From Lentinus brumalis (taxonomy: Eukaryota; Basidiomycota; Agaricomycetes; Polyporales; Polyporaceae), in the NCBI GenBank assembly GCA_001792895.1, contig MARA01000101.1, positions 1 through 33,558 of the forward strand: a DNA stretch of 33,558 nucleotides, given 5' to 3'. Below, piece by piece: positions 19,241-29,332 of this stretch. The position numbers and the translations under genes were made by a program. Within the stretch, counting starts at the first letter, position 1, and each line of letters opens with the position of its first letter. The notes below the pieces were generated by a model that saw only the letters and a list, made by a program, of their open reading frames with translations, did not search any database and was not told the DNA's origin.

Positions 19241-20365
19241 GTGAGTATCCCCGCTCATGCCCTGTTGATAACCGCTGACTGACCGTGCCGGACGTTTGCA
19301 GGGCTTGTCAGCTTTGCATGTTCGTCGTGCACCGTGAACGCGCTCTAGGGCGATCATGGTGGTCCCGGTGAGTGAGCACTGCAACTGTGCACACCGCGTA
19401 CTTTCCATCATCGGGCCTCGAAGCTGACCGTATGCTTGTTGTCAGTAAAAGCTATGTCAGTTGACGGACGTACCTCGTTGTCGTAGACGGAAGACTCCCC
19501 CACTGCTGAGGTGAGTGTCCCGAGCTCTTGGCCCCATCACCGAACTCGCAGCGCCGGATGCTGACCGAGCCGGACACCTGCACGGCCTCTGGAGCCGGGC
19601 ACGCTGCTTCGGTAAGTTGTCCCTCGCTCTTCCCATCGCCAAGTTTGCAGCATAGAGTACTGACCATGTCGGACGCTGCAGGGCCCTAGACTGCGGATAC
19701 GACACTTGCAAGTCCCCGCACGACGTGCCACACCGTCTTTTTGGTGAGTGCACACCCGCATCTCGAGCTTCCATGTATTTCCTCACATGGTTACCCTCTC
19801 GTTCTCCAGGCTACCGTTGTATGCAACCCAGCATCGACGCACCACGGTAGGCACGGCTGTCGCAACTCGAGCGTGTCCCGGGCAGTGCGCTCACGCCCTC
19901 CGTCGTCCATCCCAGCGCACGAAGACCGCCCTGCTGACCCGGGACCACTCGAGCGTCGCACATAGAACGTCTCCCGCCCACCAGCGTGGAACCGAGCATG
20001 GGAGGTAAGTATGTCTGTCAGCTGCAACGATAGAGACATAGTGTACTGACCCCGGGCACCGTCCTTGCACCGAACGACTCTGTGATCTGTCTTAGGATGG
20101 ACATCGGACTCTCCCCCGGAGCCAGCCCACTCGCGAGTCGATCGCCGGTCGCTGATGCCCATTGTGTGGCATATGGTCAGTGTCCGAGCCTCACCCTTGT
20201 CCTCTCGAGTCTCGACGAACGCTGACGCGCTTGCAGGCGATCTCCCTAGTCTGCGTCCTCCGGCTTGCTTCTGAGATTCCCGCGCGACTGAGTCTTCGAT
20301 GGCTTCGGGTCAGGCAGAGTGAGTGAGCATCCCGCGGCACTGGACGTCTCGGATACTGACTCCAG
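19241..20365 (+). other. Serial intron-like array on plus, unit B copy
   Basis: Candidate introns are 19241-19301, 19368-19445, 19612-19681, 19744-19809 and 20319-20365. Other donors are at 19511, 20005 and 20175. Most carry CTGAC followed some 15-20 nt later by CAG. Several share the phrase CTGACCGTGCCGGAC, so the introns look related to each other. The exons are mostly 60-200 nt. The frame through the first two exons can be kept open but meets a stop in the third in every join I tried. Two acceptors present in C (CAG) read CAC here (near 19592 and 20076), a sign of decay. Confidence 0.45.
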
Positions 20366-20469
20366 GGTGTTGTACAGCGTCGTGCTGCGCATCCCGATTC
20401 TCCAACTTGAAGCCGGGCTCATTCTTCCGCGGTTCGGCTGATGTCGCTGCTGACGCGGCACCCTGCAGA

Positions 20470-21400
20470 CACTTAGTTAGTATTTCCGTCCGGCCTTCGA
20501 GTACCTACCCGACAGCGACTGGACGCGGCACGCCCAAGCGGCGCTCGGAGTCGTCGCGCCGAGGGCGTCGTAGTTTAGTTCAGTTCCCTTCCCTGTGTGT
20601 GAGAGAGAGTGAGTAGTAGGCGGATGAGCGCAGCTCGGCACGTACAGCGGTAGTACCTTGCTCGTGCACGCAGCGTGCGGTAGTAGGCGGGATGGAGGTG
20701 CGGCGGCAGATGCACGGGCGGACGTGGTTTCTTTGACTCTTACTCCTCGTTCTGGACGGCTAGTCGAAGTATCGTAGATGTGCCGTCCAGGGTATAGTCT
20801 CCGCGAGCGGACGATGTCCAGACTGGACCGTTGTGAGCGGATGCACAGGCAGTCGGTGTTCTGGGCTTGAATGTAGGCCGCTCCAAGCTGGATTGTATTC
20901 CACCGTATACCTGGCGCAGTTGGCCGGGCAGGCAACGGTTAAGAAATGCTATAATACAGGTGCGTTGTATACCAAGAAGCGGTGCCAATATGTACGTGGC
21001 GCAGGAGACAATGGGCCTGTGCGGGTCTACGAGGTGCTGGTACAGTAGAAGAGGTGTCGATACTCGGAATCGAAGAAGTCACAGACGAGGACGATCTGGA
21101 AGGGACGGTGAGCGGATGGACGGGAGAGAGCGTGCTGGAACGAAGGGGGCATGCATGAGTAGAGTACTAGGTCTGTACAATGTGATCGTCATTGCACGGC
21201 TTACAGACCGCGACACATACGTCGAGTATGGCACGCGCGATCGAGAGGGCAGGCGGATCTCCGAGTCGATGTCGATCTGCGTTGGTCTGAGTTGCCGGCG
21301 GGGAGACGTAACGACGGCGGACGAGATAGGAGCATGGAATGGGCGAGCTGCGGAAGGGCGGGAACCTCAGGGGTCACGGTGAGTTCGCAGGGACTTCAAG
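20470..21400. other. Segment shared by units B and C only
   Basis: It matches 32650-33558. A minus-strand frame (20477-20935) is open in both units and similar in sequence (DCLCIRSQRS, YDTSTSRPERGVR, SRLLPHAACTSKV), so a gene is possible, but I recognise no domain. Near 21050 a plus frame reads VEEVSILGIEEVTDEDDLEG, also kept in C. Neither is strong enough for a gene call. Confidence 0.35.
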
Positions 21401-21628
21401 TATGCGCGATCCATCAGAGAAATGGTTGCCAGCCTGAATTGGTAGATCGTACGAGACGTCGATCTGCATAAGGTGGAGACTGGTTGACCCGCTTACTCTG
21501 CGCTGATAGCGAATGATACCCAGAAGGAATCGGACTGCGGCGAGTTTTCTGCATCGGCGGTGCGTCCGACGCTGAAGCCCGAAAGGTAGTCGTCGATACG
21601 CAAGAGGTCCGAGTGTGAAGAAGCAGCG
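21401..21628. other. Short spacer before the mini-unit, unit B
   Basis: The last ~60 bp match unit A from 11149. Nothing else is recognised. Confidence 0.4.
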
Positions 21629-22170
21629 TCATGGCCCGGCTTCTTGTCTAGAAGAGCGGCGGATCCGGGATAGCGAGGACCGAGGACCCGCGAGCACGCC
21701 GCATAAGGGAACTTACAACAGGGGTAAGTCGAGCACGAAGACGGACGGTGATACGCGCATACACGGGGCATAGTGCCGCCCAAAAGAGACGGTATACGCT
21801 CAGGTGGGCGGGAGAAGGACCGCGAACATACGCAGCGAGATTGAGAGGCCAGGGAAGCCGGCGGGATTGCTAGGTATAGGGATCGGGCAATGGAGGCGCG
21901 TAGCATGCCGATGCGAAGCGGGCTGCGTACCGGAGAGACACACGGCGGTGGAGCGCAGCGCGATGAGGAACGAGAGAAGAGCGGAACGCGAGACAATGAC
22001 ATGGAGGAGACTGTGGGTGCCCGGAGGAGCGTTTGCCGTAAGAGCTCCCCGGATTGAGGATGTTCCATGGGACGGTGTAGGGGATCACATTGACACTGGA
22101 GAAATCCCGGTACGGTATGGGCTGCTGCGAGCGCTCTGGGTAATGCAGGAGGACGACAGAGGCTGTGAGT
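21629..22170. repeat. Collapsed J-K mini-unit, unit B
   Basis: A J-like module at 21629-21970 is followed directly by the NOD-start-like segment (AVRAPRIEDVPWD, 22029-22170), with no HeLo-like gene between. It is very similar to 11217-11760, so the collapse happened before A and B separated. Confidence 0.65.
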
Positions 22171-23039
22171 CTCTACGGAACACGGATACGAGGGTCGTGG
22201 CTTGTGGGATCGAACGGAAACATGACCTGGAGGGTGAGTAGTAGTGAGACAAACCGCCTCTTGAGGGATATATGTCACGGTGATCGCACTGACCGAAAGA
22301 TCGAGGCGCAACTGGTTACTGCAGGACTGTCACGCGGGCAGGCGAGGTTGTGGTAGGCAGTCGAGAGAGCGGCGTCGGGTCTCTGCGATGGACGCGGCGT
22401 GGGATGATGGAGCCGTGAGCAAGGCGGGATATCATTGTGCGACAGAGCAGTACATCTGGCAGCTGGTCGGAACGACCAGGTGACGGAGAAGGGACGCCGC
22501 AGTCCGAGAGTTGGCCGTCTTGACTCGGACGTGTGCCGTTCTCCGCGTTCTGTGACCCCTGTCACATACCTGCGTAACCAGATATCAATGAACGCGGTCG
22601 GTCTTTGTGATTGTACTCCTTCATAGTATTTGGACACGAGTCCCAGTCGATAGTACGCCGAGGGTTCTGATCGATCTGTGTGAATCGACATTGCGCTGAG
22701 TTGCCGGCGGGAAGACATGACGACAGACCCCTAGCAGGATAGGAGGGATGGGAGAGGGCGGAAGAAGGGGAGCGTGCAGAGGGACTGCATGCGCGACGTA
22801 CGTCGGAGGAAGGGATCGAATGTAGCTGGGAAACAGTCAGTTGCATTCGGTGAATGAGAGAAATTCGATGGGCGTACCGTCGGAGCGGGACATACGCTAC
22901 TACCTGAAGAGCACGGTGTACTAGAACTTCTGCCGCAGTAGCGCATGCACGACCCGGAGGACGGTGGATGAAGCTCTACTTCGGCGGTGTGTAGGTCAGA
23001 ATGGTGCTCAAAATGCGAAGGTCCGAGGGCACAGAAGGC
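22171..23039. other. Junction spacer between units B and C
   Basis: Equivalent of 11761-12590. No gene recognised. Confidence 0.5.
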
Positions 23040-23650
23040 GTTATGGGCCGGCATCATGTCTAGAAGAGCGGCGGATCCGGGATATCGAGGACCGAGGAGC
23101 CGCAAGCACACGTATAAGGGAAACTGAAGAGGTACAGACGACAGGGGTCAGTCGAGCACGACAACGGATGCATACACGGACCTAGTGATATCCAGAAGAC
23201 AGGCAGCATATGCTCGGGTGGGCGGGAGAAGAGCCGCGAGCGTACGCAGCGAGATCGGGAGAGCAGAGTCGATCACTGGAAGCCGGCGGGATGGCCATAC
23301 TAGGAACGGACTGCGTGAAATGGAGGCGCGTTCTGTCGGTGTCGGACCGCAGACCGGAGACACACACCGCGGTGGAGTTCGCAGAGCGCAGAGACACACA
23401 GGCGGCGGTCGAGCAGAGCGACGCGGTTCAGCAGAGCGAGCGACAAGGACGCTGCCTGCCAAATCGGGCGAGCTCGCGGGCTTCGTGGCGTGGGAAACCG
23501 TGTAGCAGGCGTTGCAGCCCGATCTGAGCTCGCTGTTCTGTGCTCCATCCACCGTCCTCGACCCCGCCGGGCCATTGCTGCGTGCCAGAACACTCGGACT
23601 TGCACGCGGGGGACCTGCCTCCGCTCGCCGACTCGCCGCCGCCACACCTG

Positions 23651-23657
23651 TATATAA
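23651..23657 (+). promoter_or_regulatory. TATA box of the intact HeLo-like gene, unit C
   Basis: TATATAA, 37 bp upstream of the ATG at 23694. The sequence from TATA to ATG is pyrimidine-rich and nearly the same as in unit B. Confidence 0.65.
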
Positions 23658-23693
23658 CTCTCACCTTCGTTCATTACCCTCGCCTTCTCTGCA

Positions 23694-25997
23694 ATGTCCT
23701 CTCCGCCCGCGATGTCCCCGCAGTCCTCAGACTCAAGCTCAAGCTCGGCACGGCACCCTTCCCCGCTGAGCCACGCCATGCGCCCGCCGTCTGCCCCCCT
23801 TCCCTCCCAGAGCACCCAGGCCGTGCGCTCCCGAGGCAGCTCAGTCTCGACCATCCGTGCCCCCGCTCTGCTCACGTCCCCCGTCATCACACGCGTCGTG
23901 TCTACCCCCGTCTCCCACTCCCTCTCCTCTTCCACGACCACCCTCGGCCCCACTCCCGCCGACTTCCGCTCTCGCAGCGTCTCCCGTAGTCGCCGTGCCT
24001 CGTCCACCTCGCGTCACCACAGTCCCGTCCGCGATCTCTCCTGGCTCTGGCGCTTCAAGGACTCCAAGGACGGCGAACGCGACGACTCGAGTAGCTGGTG
24101 GACGTCTGTCGAGGTCATACCGCGTCCGTGGGACGAAAAGAAGAAGAAGTCAGTCCCGGTAGAGCAGGCGGATGGCTACGTTCGAACGCGCGATGTGAGT
24201 CTTGTCTTGTCTCTGGCCTGTCCTCTCCAGTCCTTCGTCCATCCCCCAACGCGTCAAGATGTCCATCACGCGCGTGTCGCATAACTATTTCCCCGTATTT
24301 GGATTCATCTGCCTACGTGGCGTGCACCGCGCCAGCGCCGCGCAGTTCCGCCGCCGCGCCCACCGCGTTTCTTCCAGCGACGCTCCACCACCGGCAGTTG
24401 CAGACTCTGTCCCTCGTGTCTGCACTTGCGGTTGTCCGGGGGTAGTCTTTGCCGTTCACTCCGCGCTCTTGACAGCACGAGCTCTTCCGGGTGACGCGGA
24501 CGCTGGATTGCCCGTTTGCCGTCTTCAGCGGACTGTGTCGCTGCAGGGTTGGCAGTTTGTGCTTGATGTCACGCCCGCGTGCTTGAAGGGGGTGCATTGC
24601 ACCTGTCGCGCAGCCTCGCAGCTGCTCGTATTTCCTCCCTCCGCATGGCGCTGTGCGTAGTGGAGGCGCGCGACTGCGTTGCGCTGTCTGAGGTGTGAAG
24701 GAGTCGGACACCGTGTTCTCGCTGGGATGCCTCACGGCCTGGAGACGTGTCGCTGTGGTGCTCCCGCGACACAGCTGCGCAGTTATGCTTTCGCAGCTGT
24801 GTTTGCTGTGCTGCCTCGTTCTCTCGATCGTGCTTTCTTGACGCCATAGCTAACATTGTCTTCTGCAGCGCGTGGCAGAGGCCGCGGTGAACGTCCTGGG
24901 CACGGCGGGCGAAGTCGTGCACGAGCTGCTCGAAGTGAGCGTCGACGTGCTCAAGTTCGCGCCCATCGTCGGGCTCGAGGAGGCAGCGCGGACGCTGCTC
25001 AACATCTGGGACGCCCTCCAGCTCGTCGACGTAAGTCCCCCGCCTTCGTCCGTCTTCGCGTACTCACCCCGTCGCAGATCAACCGCCTGGCGTGCCTGCG
25101 GCTGACGGAGCGGTGCGCGACGGTGCTGATGTCGATCCGCGAGGAGATCGCGGAGGCGGGCGACGAGGTCGGCCTGGAGCTGCACCCGCCGCTCGTGCGG
25201 CTCGTCGAGTCGTACAAGGAGGTGCACCGGTTCTTGAACAAGCAGAGCCACCGACCGTTCATCAAGCGGTACCTCCAGCGCGACGAGATCCAGCGGGCAC
25301 TCGCCGGGTGCCACAACAGCCTGACGGACGCGCTGGGCATGTTCAACGTGCGTCGTCTGCGTGACTCGCGCTACTTTTGCTGACACGCCCCCAGACGTCG
25401 ATCCAGATCCGGATCCTGAAGCAGGTGCTCGCGGCGGAGCGCCAACGCCAGGAGGACACGCAGGCGATGCTCGACGCGATTACCCAGAGCCACCAACACG
25501 CCCTCGAGCCCCCGGCCGGGTCGCTGCTGCTCACGATGGAGCCGGCGCCGATGGACGGGCACGTCCTCGCACAGCTGCAGGCGGTGACAGCGAAGCAGAA
25601 CGAGCGCGACGCGGTGTTCGATGCGCAGGACCTGCGGCAGCTCATGCGGAGCGCGCTGCAGGCGAACAGCGACGCGGACATGATCCGTATCCTGCAGGTC
25701 AGCCGGGACGAGATGCCCGAGGCGATCACGACGCTGCAGCGGGCCCTTGAGGTCGAGGTCGCGCGCGAGCATGAGGTGGGTCGCCGTGGTTCGCGGGGCA
25801 GCAAGTGTAGGATACGGAGCACGCGTGTAGTAGATAGACGAAATATATTTTTGCATGGAGTGCTGCGTATGCACCGACAGAAGCGTGCACAGAGCATCGA
25901 CGGGCGACCCGAGGCACGCGTACTCACCGTATCTATGTATATGCTACCTCTGTTGCAGGCCCGCGTCGACCTTCCGCTCTTCGCACAAGTGGGCTAG
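23694..25997 (+). CDS. HeLo-like / MLKL-type helical-domain protein, probable truncated NLR (450 aa, 5 exons)
   Basis: Exons are 23694-24194, 24869-25030, 25078-25347, 25395-25775 and 25959-25997; the first four are whole numbers of codons and the last ends in TAG. Residues 1-167 are a low-complexity Ser/Pro/Arg leader with an SR-rich stretch (92-101) and a Trp-rich patch (116-119, 135-136). Residues 168-400 form a helical domain with NRLACLRLTERC, HRFLNKQSHRPFIKRYLQRD and SIQIRILKQVL. I recognise this from many Agaricomycete proteins as the MLKL N-terminal / HeLo-like four-helix type, a membrane-acting cell-death domain in fungal NLR systems. Introns 2 and 3 are 47 nt, and intron 1 is unusually long (674 nt, CTAAC branch point). 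The product ends right after the domain. A degenerate NOD start lies downstream (26277), so the C-terminal receptor part appears lost. It is the only copy with the domain. Confidence 0.75.
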
Positions 25998-26276
25998 CTC
26001 CGGGATGTTGAGGTGCGGTTGAAGATGAGGGCGAGGTCGAGGGATCCGGGCGACGAGGAAGACACAGCAGCATGGTCGAGAGAGCAAAGAGACGGAGTGT
26101 TGGCGAGCCAGCACGGGAGAGAGCCAGTGAGGAGGGACGCGAGCATGCTGAGAGGAGACAGCAGACATCAAACACTGCGTGCGCCCCAATACGGCGGGCG
26201 GCGAGGATGCATGGGTGGAAGGGCGGAGAGCGGACAGAAGGAGGGGAACTCGGAAGAGGGACGAGGAGGAGACGGA

Positions 26277-26518
26277 CAGCGGGCGCCCCACGACGTGTTT
26301 GCCGGGCGAGATCCCCGGATCGATCACATTCCTCACGACGTCCTAGGGGGGTATACTGGGACTGAGGGGGTGTTCCCTTCATTGTACGGGCTGCGGGAGG
26401 AGTTCTGCGCGTCGCAGCAGGAAGACAGAGGCTGGGAGGGTCTCGAGGAGGAGGTGCGTGGTCTTCCGGACTTCTGTTAGAGCTCTACTGACCTGTATCG
26501 TCCTACCTTCCCTTGTAG
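26277..26518 (+). pseudogene. NOD-domain-start-like remnant and following intron, unit C
   Basis: The frame reads APHDVFAGRDPRIDHIPHDVL then TGTEGVFPSLYGLREEF. It is followed by a 65-nt intron (26454-26518, GTGCGT, CTGAC, TTGTAG). It lies 280 bp beyond the stop of the HeLo-like gene. I read it as the decayed beginning of the nucleotide-binding domain exon, with no P-loop visible. Confidence 0.35.
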
Positions 26519-26957
26519 TGCTCGCTTCTCTAGCTGACTTTGCACGCAGAACTTCGAGGGCACTCAGAAGTCGAAGATTTGAGCTCAGGACTCAGCAGCA
26601 CACTCATACAGGACCAGGACAAGAAGATATTCGCATAAATAACACAAGAGCGACGCAACGCACACTAGTACGGTACAGGAGTCCTACCAAGTACTACACA
26701 TCGCCGATACAAGACCGCGAACGCGCGAAACCACAGCCGACGAGCCCGGCGGGCAGTTCCGCGGTACGGGCGCCTATCCTGACTTGGCAACGCGCCCGCG
26801 CCGTATCTCTCTCTCTCTCTTCCACCACCACGTCGCTCCTGCCCTCTCCGCCTCGCTGGACTTCTACGCGCTCTACTGGGTACTTTGTAAGCTTTTTGCT
26901 ACTCTGCTGCGACCGGAACACGTACCTCGGGCACTGCGGGCATTGCGGGCACACTCG
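26519..26957. other. Gene-less stretch with short TC microsatellite, unit C
   Basis: A TC tract of about 7 units lies at 26806-26820. A plus frame across 26458-27057 is open and partly shared with unit B, but is unrecognised. Confidence 0.5.
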
Positions 26958-27620
26958 ACGACTTGCAAGACTTCGCAACACACGCGCGCACCCGCTGGGG
27001 ACGGCAGGAAGCAGGAGAGGACTTGTGAGACGGCGTACTGGGCGAGGTAAGTGCTAATCTGCGTACCGTGCGACTGGAGACGGTCTGGCTCGTGTGTGGC
27101 TTGCCGGAAGTGCCTCGGGAGCTGGGGACGTCGCCGGGACTGTGGACGTGCACGGGAAGGAGCTGCGCGGCCGTATATCTTGTCCGGGGACGCCTGACGG
27201 CTCGCTGGTGAGGCCCGGGGACTGCTGCACCGGAGAGACGACGTAAACGACTCTGTGCTGCCCCGGGAGCGTCCTGACTGGTGTGCGACGACTCGGGACA
27301 CGCGCAAAGACACGCTGGCGATGGCGGGAGGCAGGAGCAGACTCAGGACTTGGGGAACGGAGTCTGGTAAGTGCTACACTGCGTAACGCGCTGCGCTGGA
27401 GCTATTCGGGTGCTGGGGGCGCGGAGCTGAGCCGGGAGCTGGGGACGTCGCCGGGACCGCGAACGTTGCACGGGAGGCTGCTACGGAGCCGTATATCGTG
27501 TCCGGGGACGCCTGAAGGCTTGGTGGTGAGGCTTGGGGACTGCTACACCGGGGATCCGACGTACACGACGCGGATCTGCGCCGGGAGCGTGCTGACCGGT
27601 GCGCGTCGCAGATTGGCCTC
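26958..27620. repeat. Tandem ~320-340 bp module pair, unit C
   Basis: GGGAGCTGGGGACGTCGCCG landmarks at 27117 and 27434 are 317 bp apart. Donors GTAAGTGCTA lie at 27047 and 27367. Confidence 0.7.
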
Positions 27621-28533
27621 TATGCGGTCTAGTCAAACGTTCAGCACGCCGGCACGCCTCTTAGGCAGGTCTATACGAACCTCTGACTCGCGCGAACGCG
27701 CCCTGGACGTCCGGAGACACTAGGCGACGACTGGATCTCCGGGACGCGATGTCTTCAATACCGACAGGCTTGGGCTCGAGTGCTGCGCAGAAGGTAAGTC
27801 TCTGCTGGATCTGGCGACGAACAATCAGCTGGGAGCTCTGCAGACGGGACTGGTGACGACGTACCGCGGCAGGCTCGAAATGCGACGTGGTCTGATACAC
27901 GCATACAGTACTCTGTTGTGCGCACTCGGGACGACTCCTGCACGCGTCCTGGGGAATGCTCGACCCTCTGCGGTGGAGCGAAGCTCCAGCAAGTCGTCGC
28001 AGTGAGCCGCGGGGCTTGCGCCCCGCATCCTCCACGTACAACTGCGAAGGTAGGCAAGCACGAACCGCGCTGAGCGCGCCGTGAAGCAATGAGCAGAGGT
28101 ATCGGGCGGCAACACCAATCAAGACGTACCTCGGCTCGGTCGTGGCTCCGGGAGGACTGGGAGAGACGGCCGGCTGTCGCAGCCAAGGCTGCGAGCCGCA
28201 AAGCGGCTCGGCATGCCACCCCGCGCCTGGATTGTGCTGCTCCGGGGTTGCGAGTGCCGCCCGGCTTCTCAACCCGGAGGCAGCGAACAGTCGGCGGGAG
28301 ACCGTTCGTGACGGCGGTACGTGGCGACGTGGCATCCCGAAGACGCTTTGGGAGTGGTTTCGCGATATCAGAAATACGCCGGCGGAGGACTGGGAGCACA
28401 GAAGCACGTACCGGGGACGTGAATGAGCACATTGATGAGAGCTCGGGGACGAGATGAACGGAACGGAGACGCCACTTGCCGCGTCGTGAAGGGACGGGCG
28501 GACGTGTCTCGAGCACGCGGCCGCGAGTCGTGA
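27621..28533. other. Conserved gene-less segment, unit C (diverged)
   Basis: Matches A and B closely up to about 27835 and then diverges sharply. It keeps the GC hairpin at 28009-28026. No gene recognised. Confidence 0.45.
28009..28026. repeat. Short GC hairpin, unit C
   Basis: Same stem and loop as in A and B although the flanks have diverged, which suggests the hairpin itself may matter. Confidence 0.5.
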
Positions 28534-28873
28534 TCACCAAGCTTCGGAGAGCTGGAACTCGAGCACGCCGTCGGGGAATGCGTCTGACCGTGCGTTGTCG
28601 ACGGCGAGCTGGACAACGCCGGTAGGTTATACATATGGTCTTGTCTGAGAAAACGGGAGAGGCTCACCTCAGGCCGTGCCCAATACAGCTGCCCAGCGCG
28701 TGTGCGATGCGGACGCGTCTTCGTGACGTGAACAGCGAGTTGCGATCGCAAGTCCGCGCAGTCTGTGCGATGACCTCGGTGAGTACATGATACGTCAACG
28801 CAAACATACGATGTGGTAAGTACTCACCTTCGACAAACGATGCATCGACGCGGTGCCATTCAGCGACCGCCAT
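28534..28873 (-). CDS. Small spliced minus-strand candidate gene, unit C (71 aa)
   Basis: Exons on minus are 28873-28828 (46 nt, from ATG), 28762-28668 (95 nt) and 28608-28534 (75 nt), joined by introns of 65 and 59 nt with GTGAGT/CACAG and GTGAGC/TTGTCCAG. The total is 216 nt, giving 71 residues (MAVAEWHRVDASFVE, then SQLAVHVTKTRP, ending in LEFQLSEAW). The middle exon differs from A by 27 nt, a multiple of three, so the phase is kept, which favours coding. An acceptor-like CACGTAG just upstream of the ATG hints at an earlier exon. No family is recognised. It could instead be a fragment of a longer decayed gene. Confidence 0.35.
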
Positions 28874-29332
28874 CGAGTGCTGATGCCTACGTGCAGCGGA
28901 GACGGTGGGTATGCTGCCCGACACGGATCGCACGGCAGCGTATGGAGAGATAGAGGAGCGGACGTAGAGGAGAGGTTGAGACGCGGGCATCGTCGACGAG
29001 GGGTAGGACGGGTGACGGGAGGATGGAGGTATGAGGGGGCGTGTCAGAGAGCATTGTGTGGATCGTTCGGAGGACGAATACTGGCGTGGCTGTCCCGGGA
29101 TGTTGCGAGGTCGCGTAGCATGACTGTATGGATCTAATTTTGAGCCAATGAGAACGTATCGGATACACGATGTCCGTAAAAGGCTACTGCAGCGCTCGAA
29201 CGTGCCAGCGAGCCGAGGGCATGATACATGAAGACGTACACTCACACGCAATATATGCAACTCTCGAGGTGCTTCAAATAGATAGAGGGACATTGCTTCG
29301 GAATATAAAGTATGGTAAACAAGAAGAAGCGA
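28874..29332. other. Spacer 3' of the minus-strand two-exon gene, unit C
   Basis: Diverged equivalent of 6901-7417. No gene recognised. Confidence 0.4.

Larger units (their letters stand above)
12700..23148. repeat. Subtelomeric tandem unit B (10.4 kb)
   Basis: Second unit, same order and orientation of landmarks as A. It shares the plus-strand gene deletion with A. It shares the segment 20470-21400 with C but not with A. Its minus-strand gene is open but carries a GC-AG intron. Confidence 0.92.

Noticed and set aside
25361..25750. 129-codon plus-strand frame within exon 4 of the unit C gene
   Set aside because: It is a shifted frame over exon 4, rich in Arg, Ala and Gly as expected for a GC-rich shadow.
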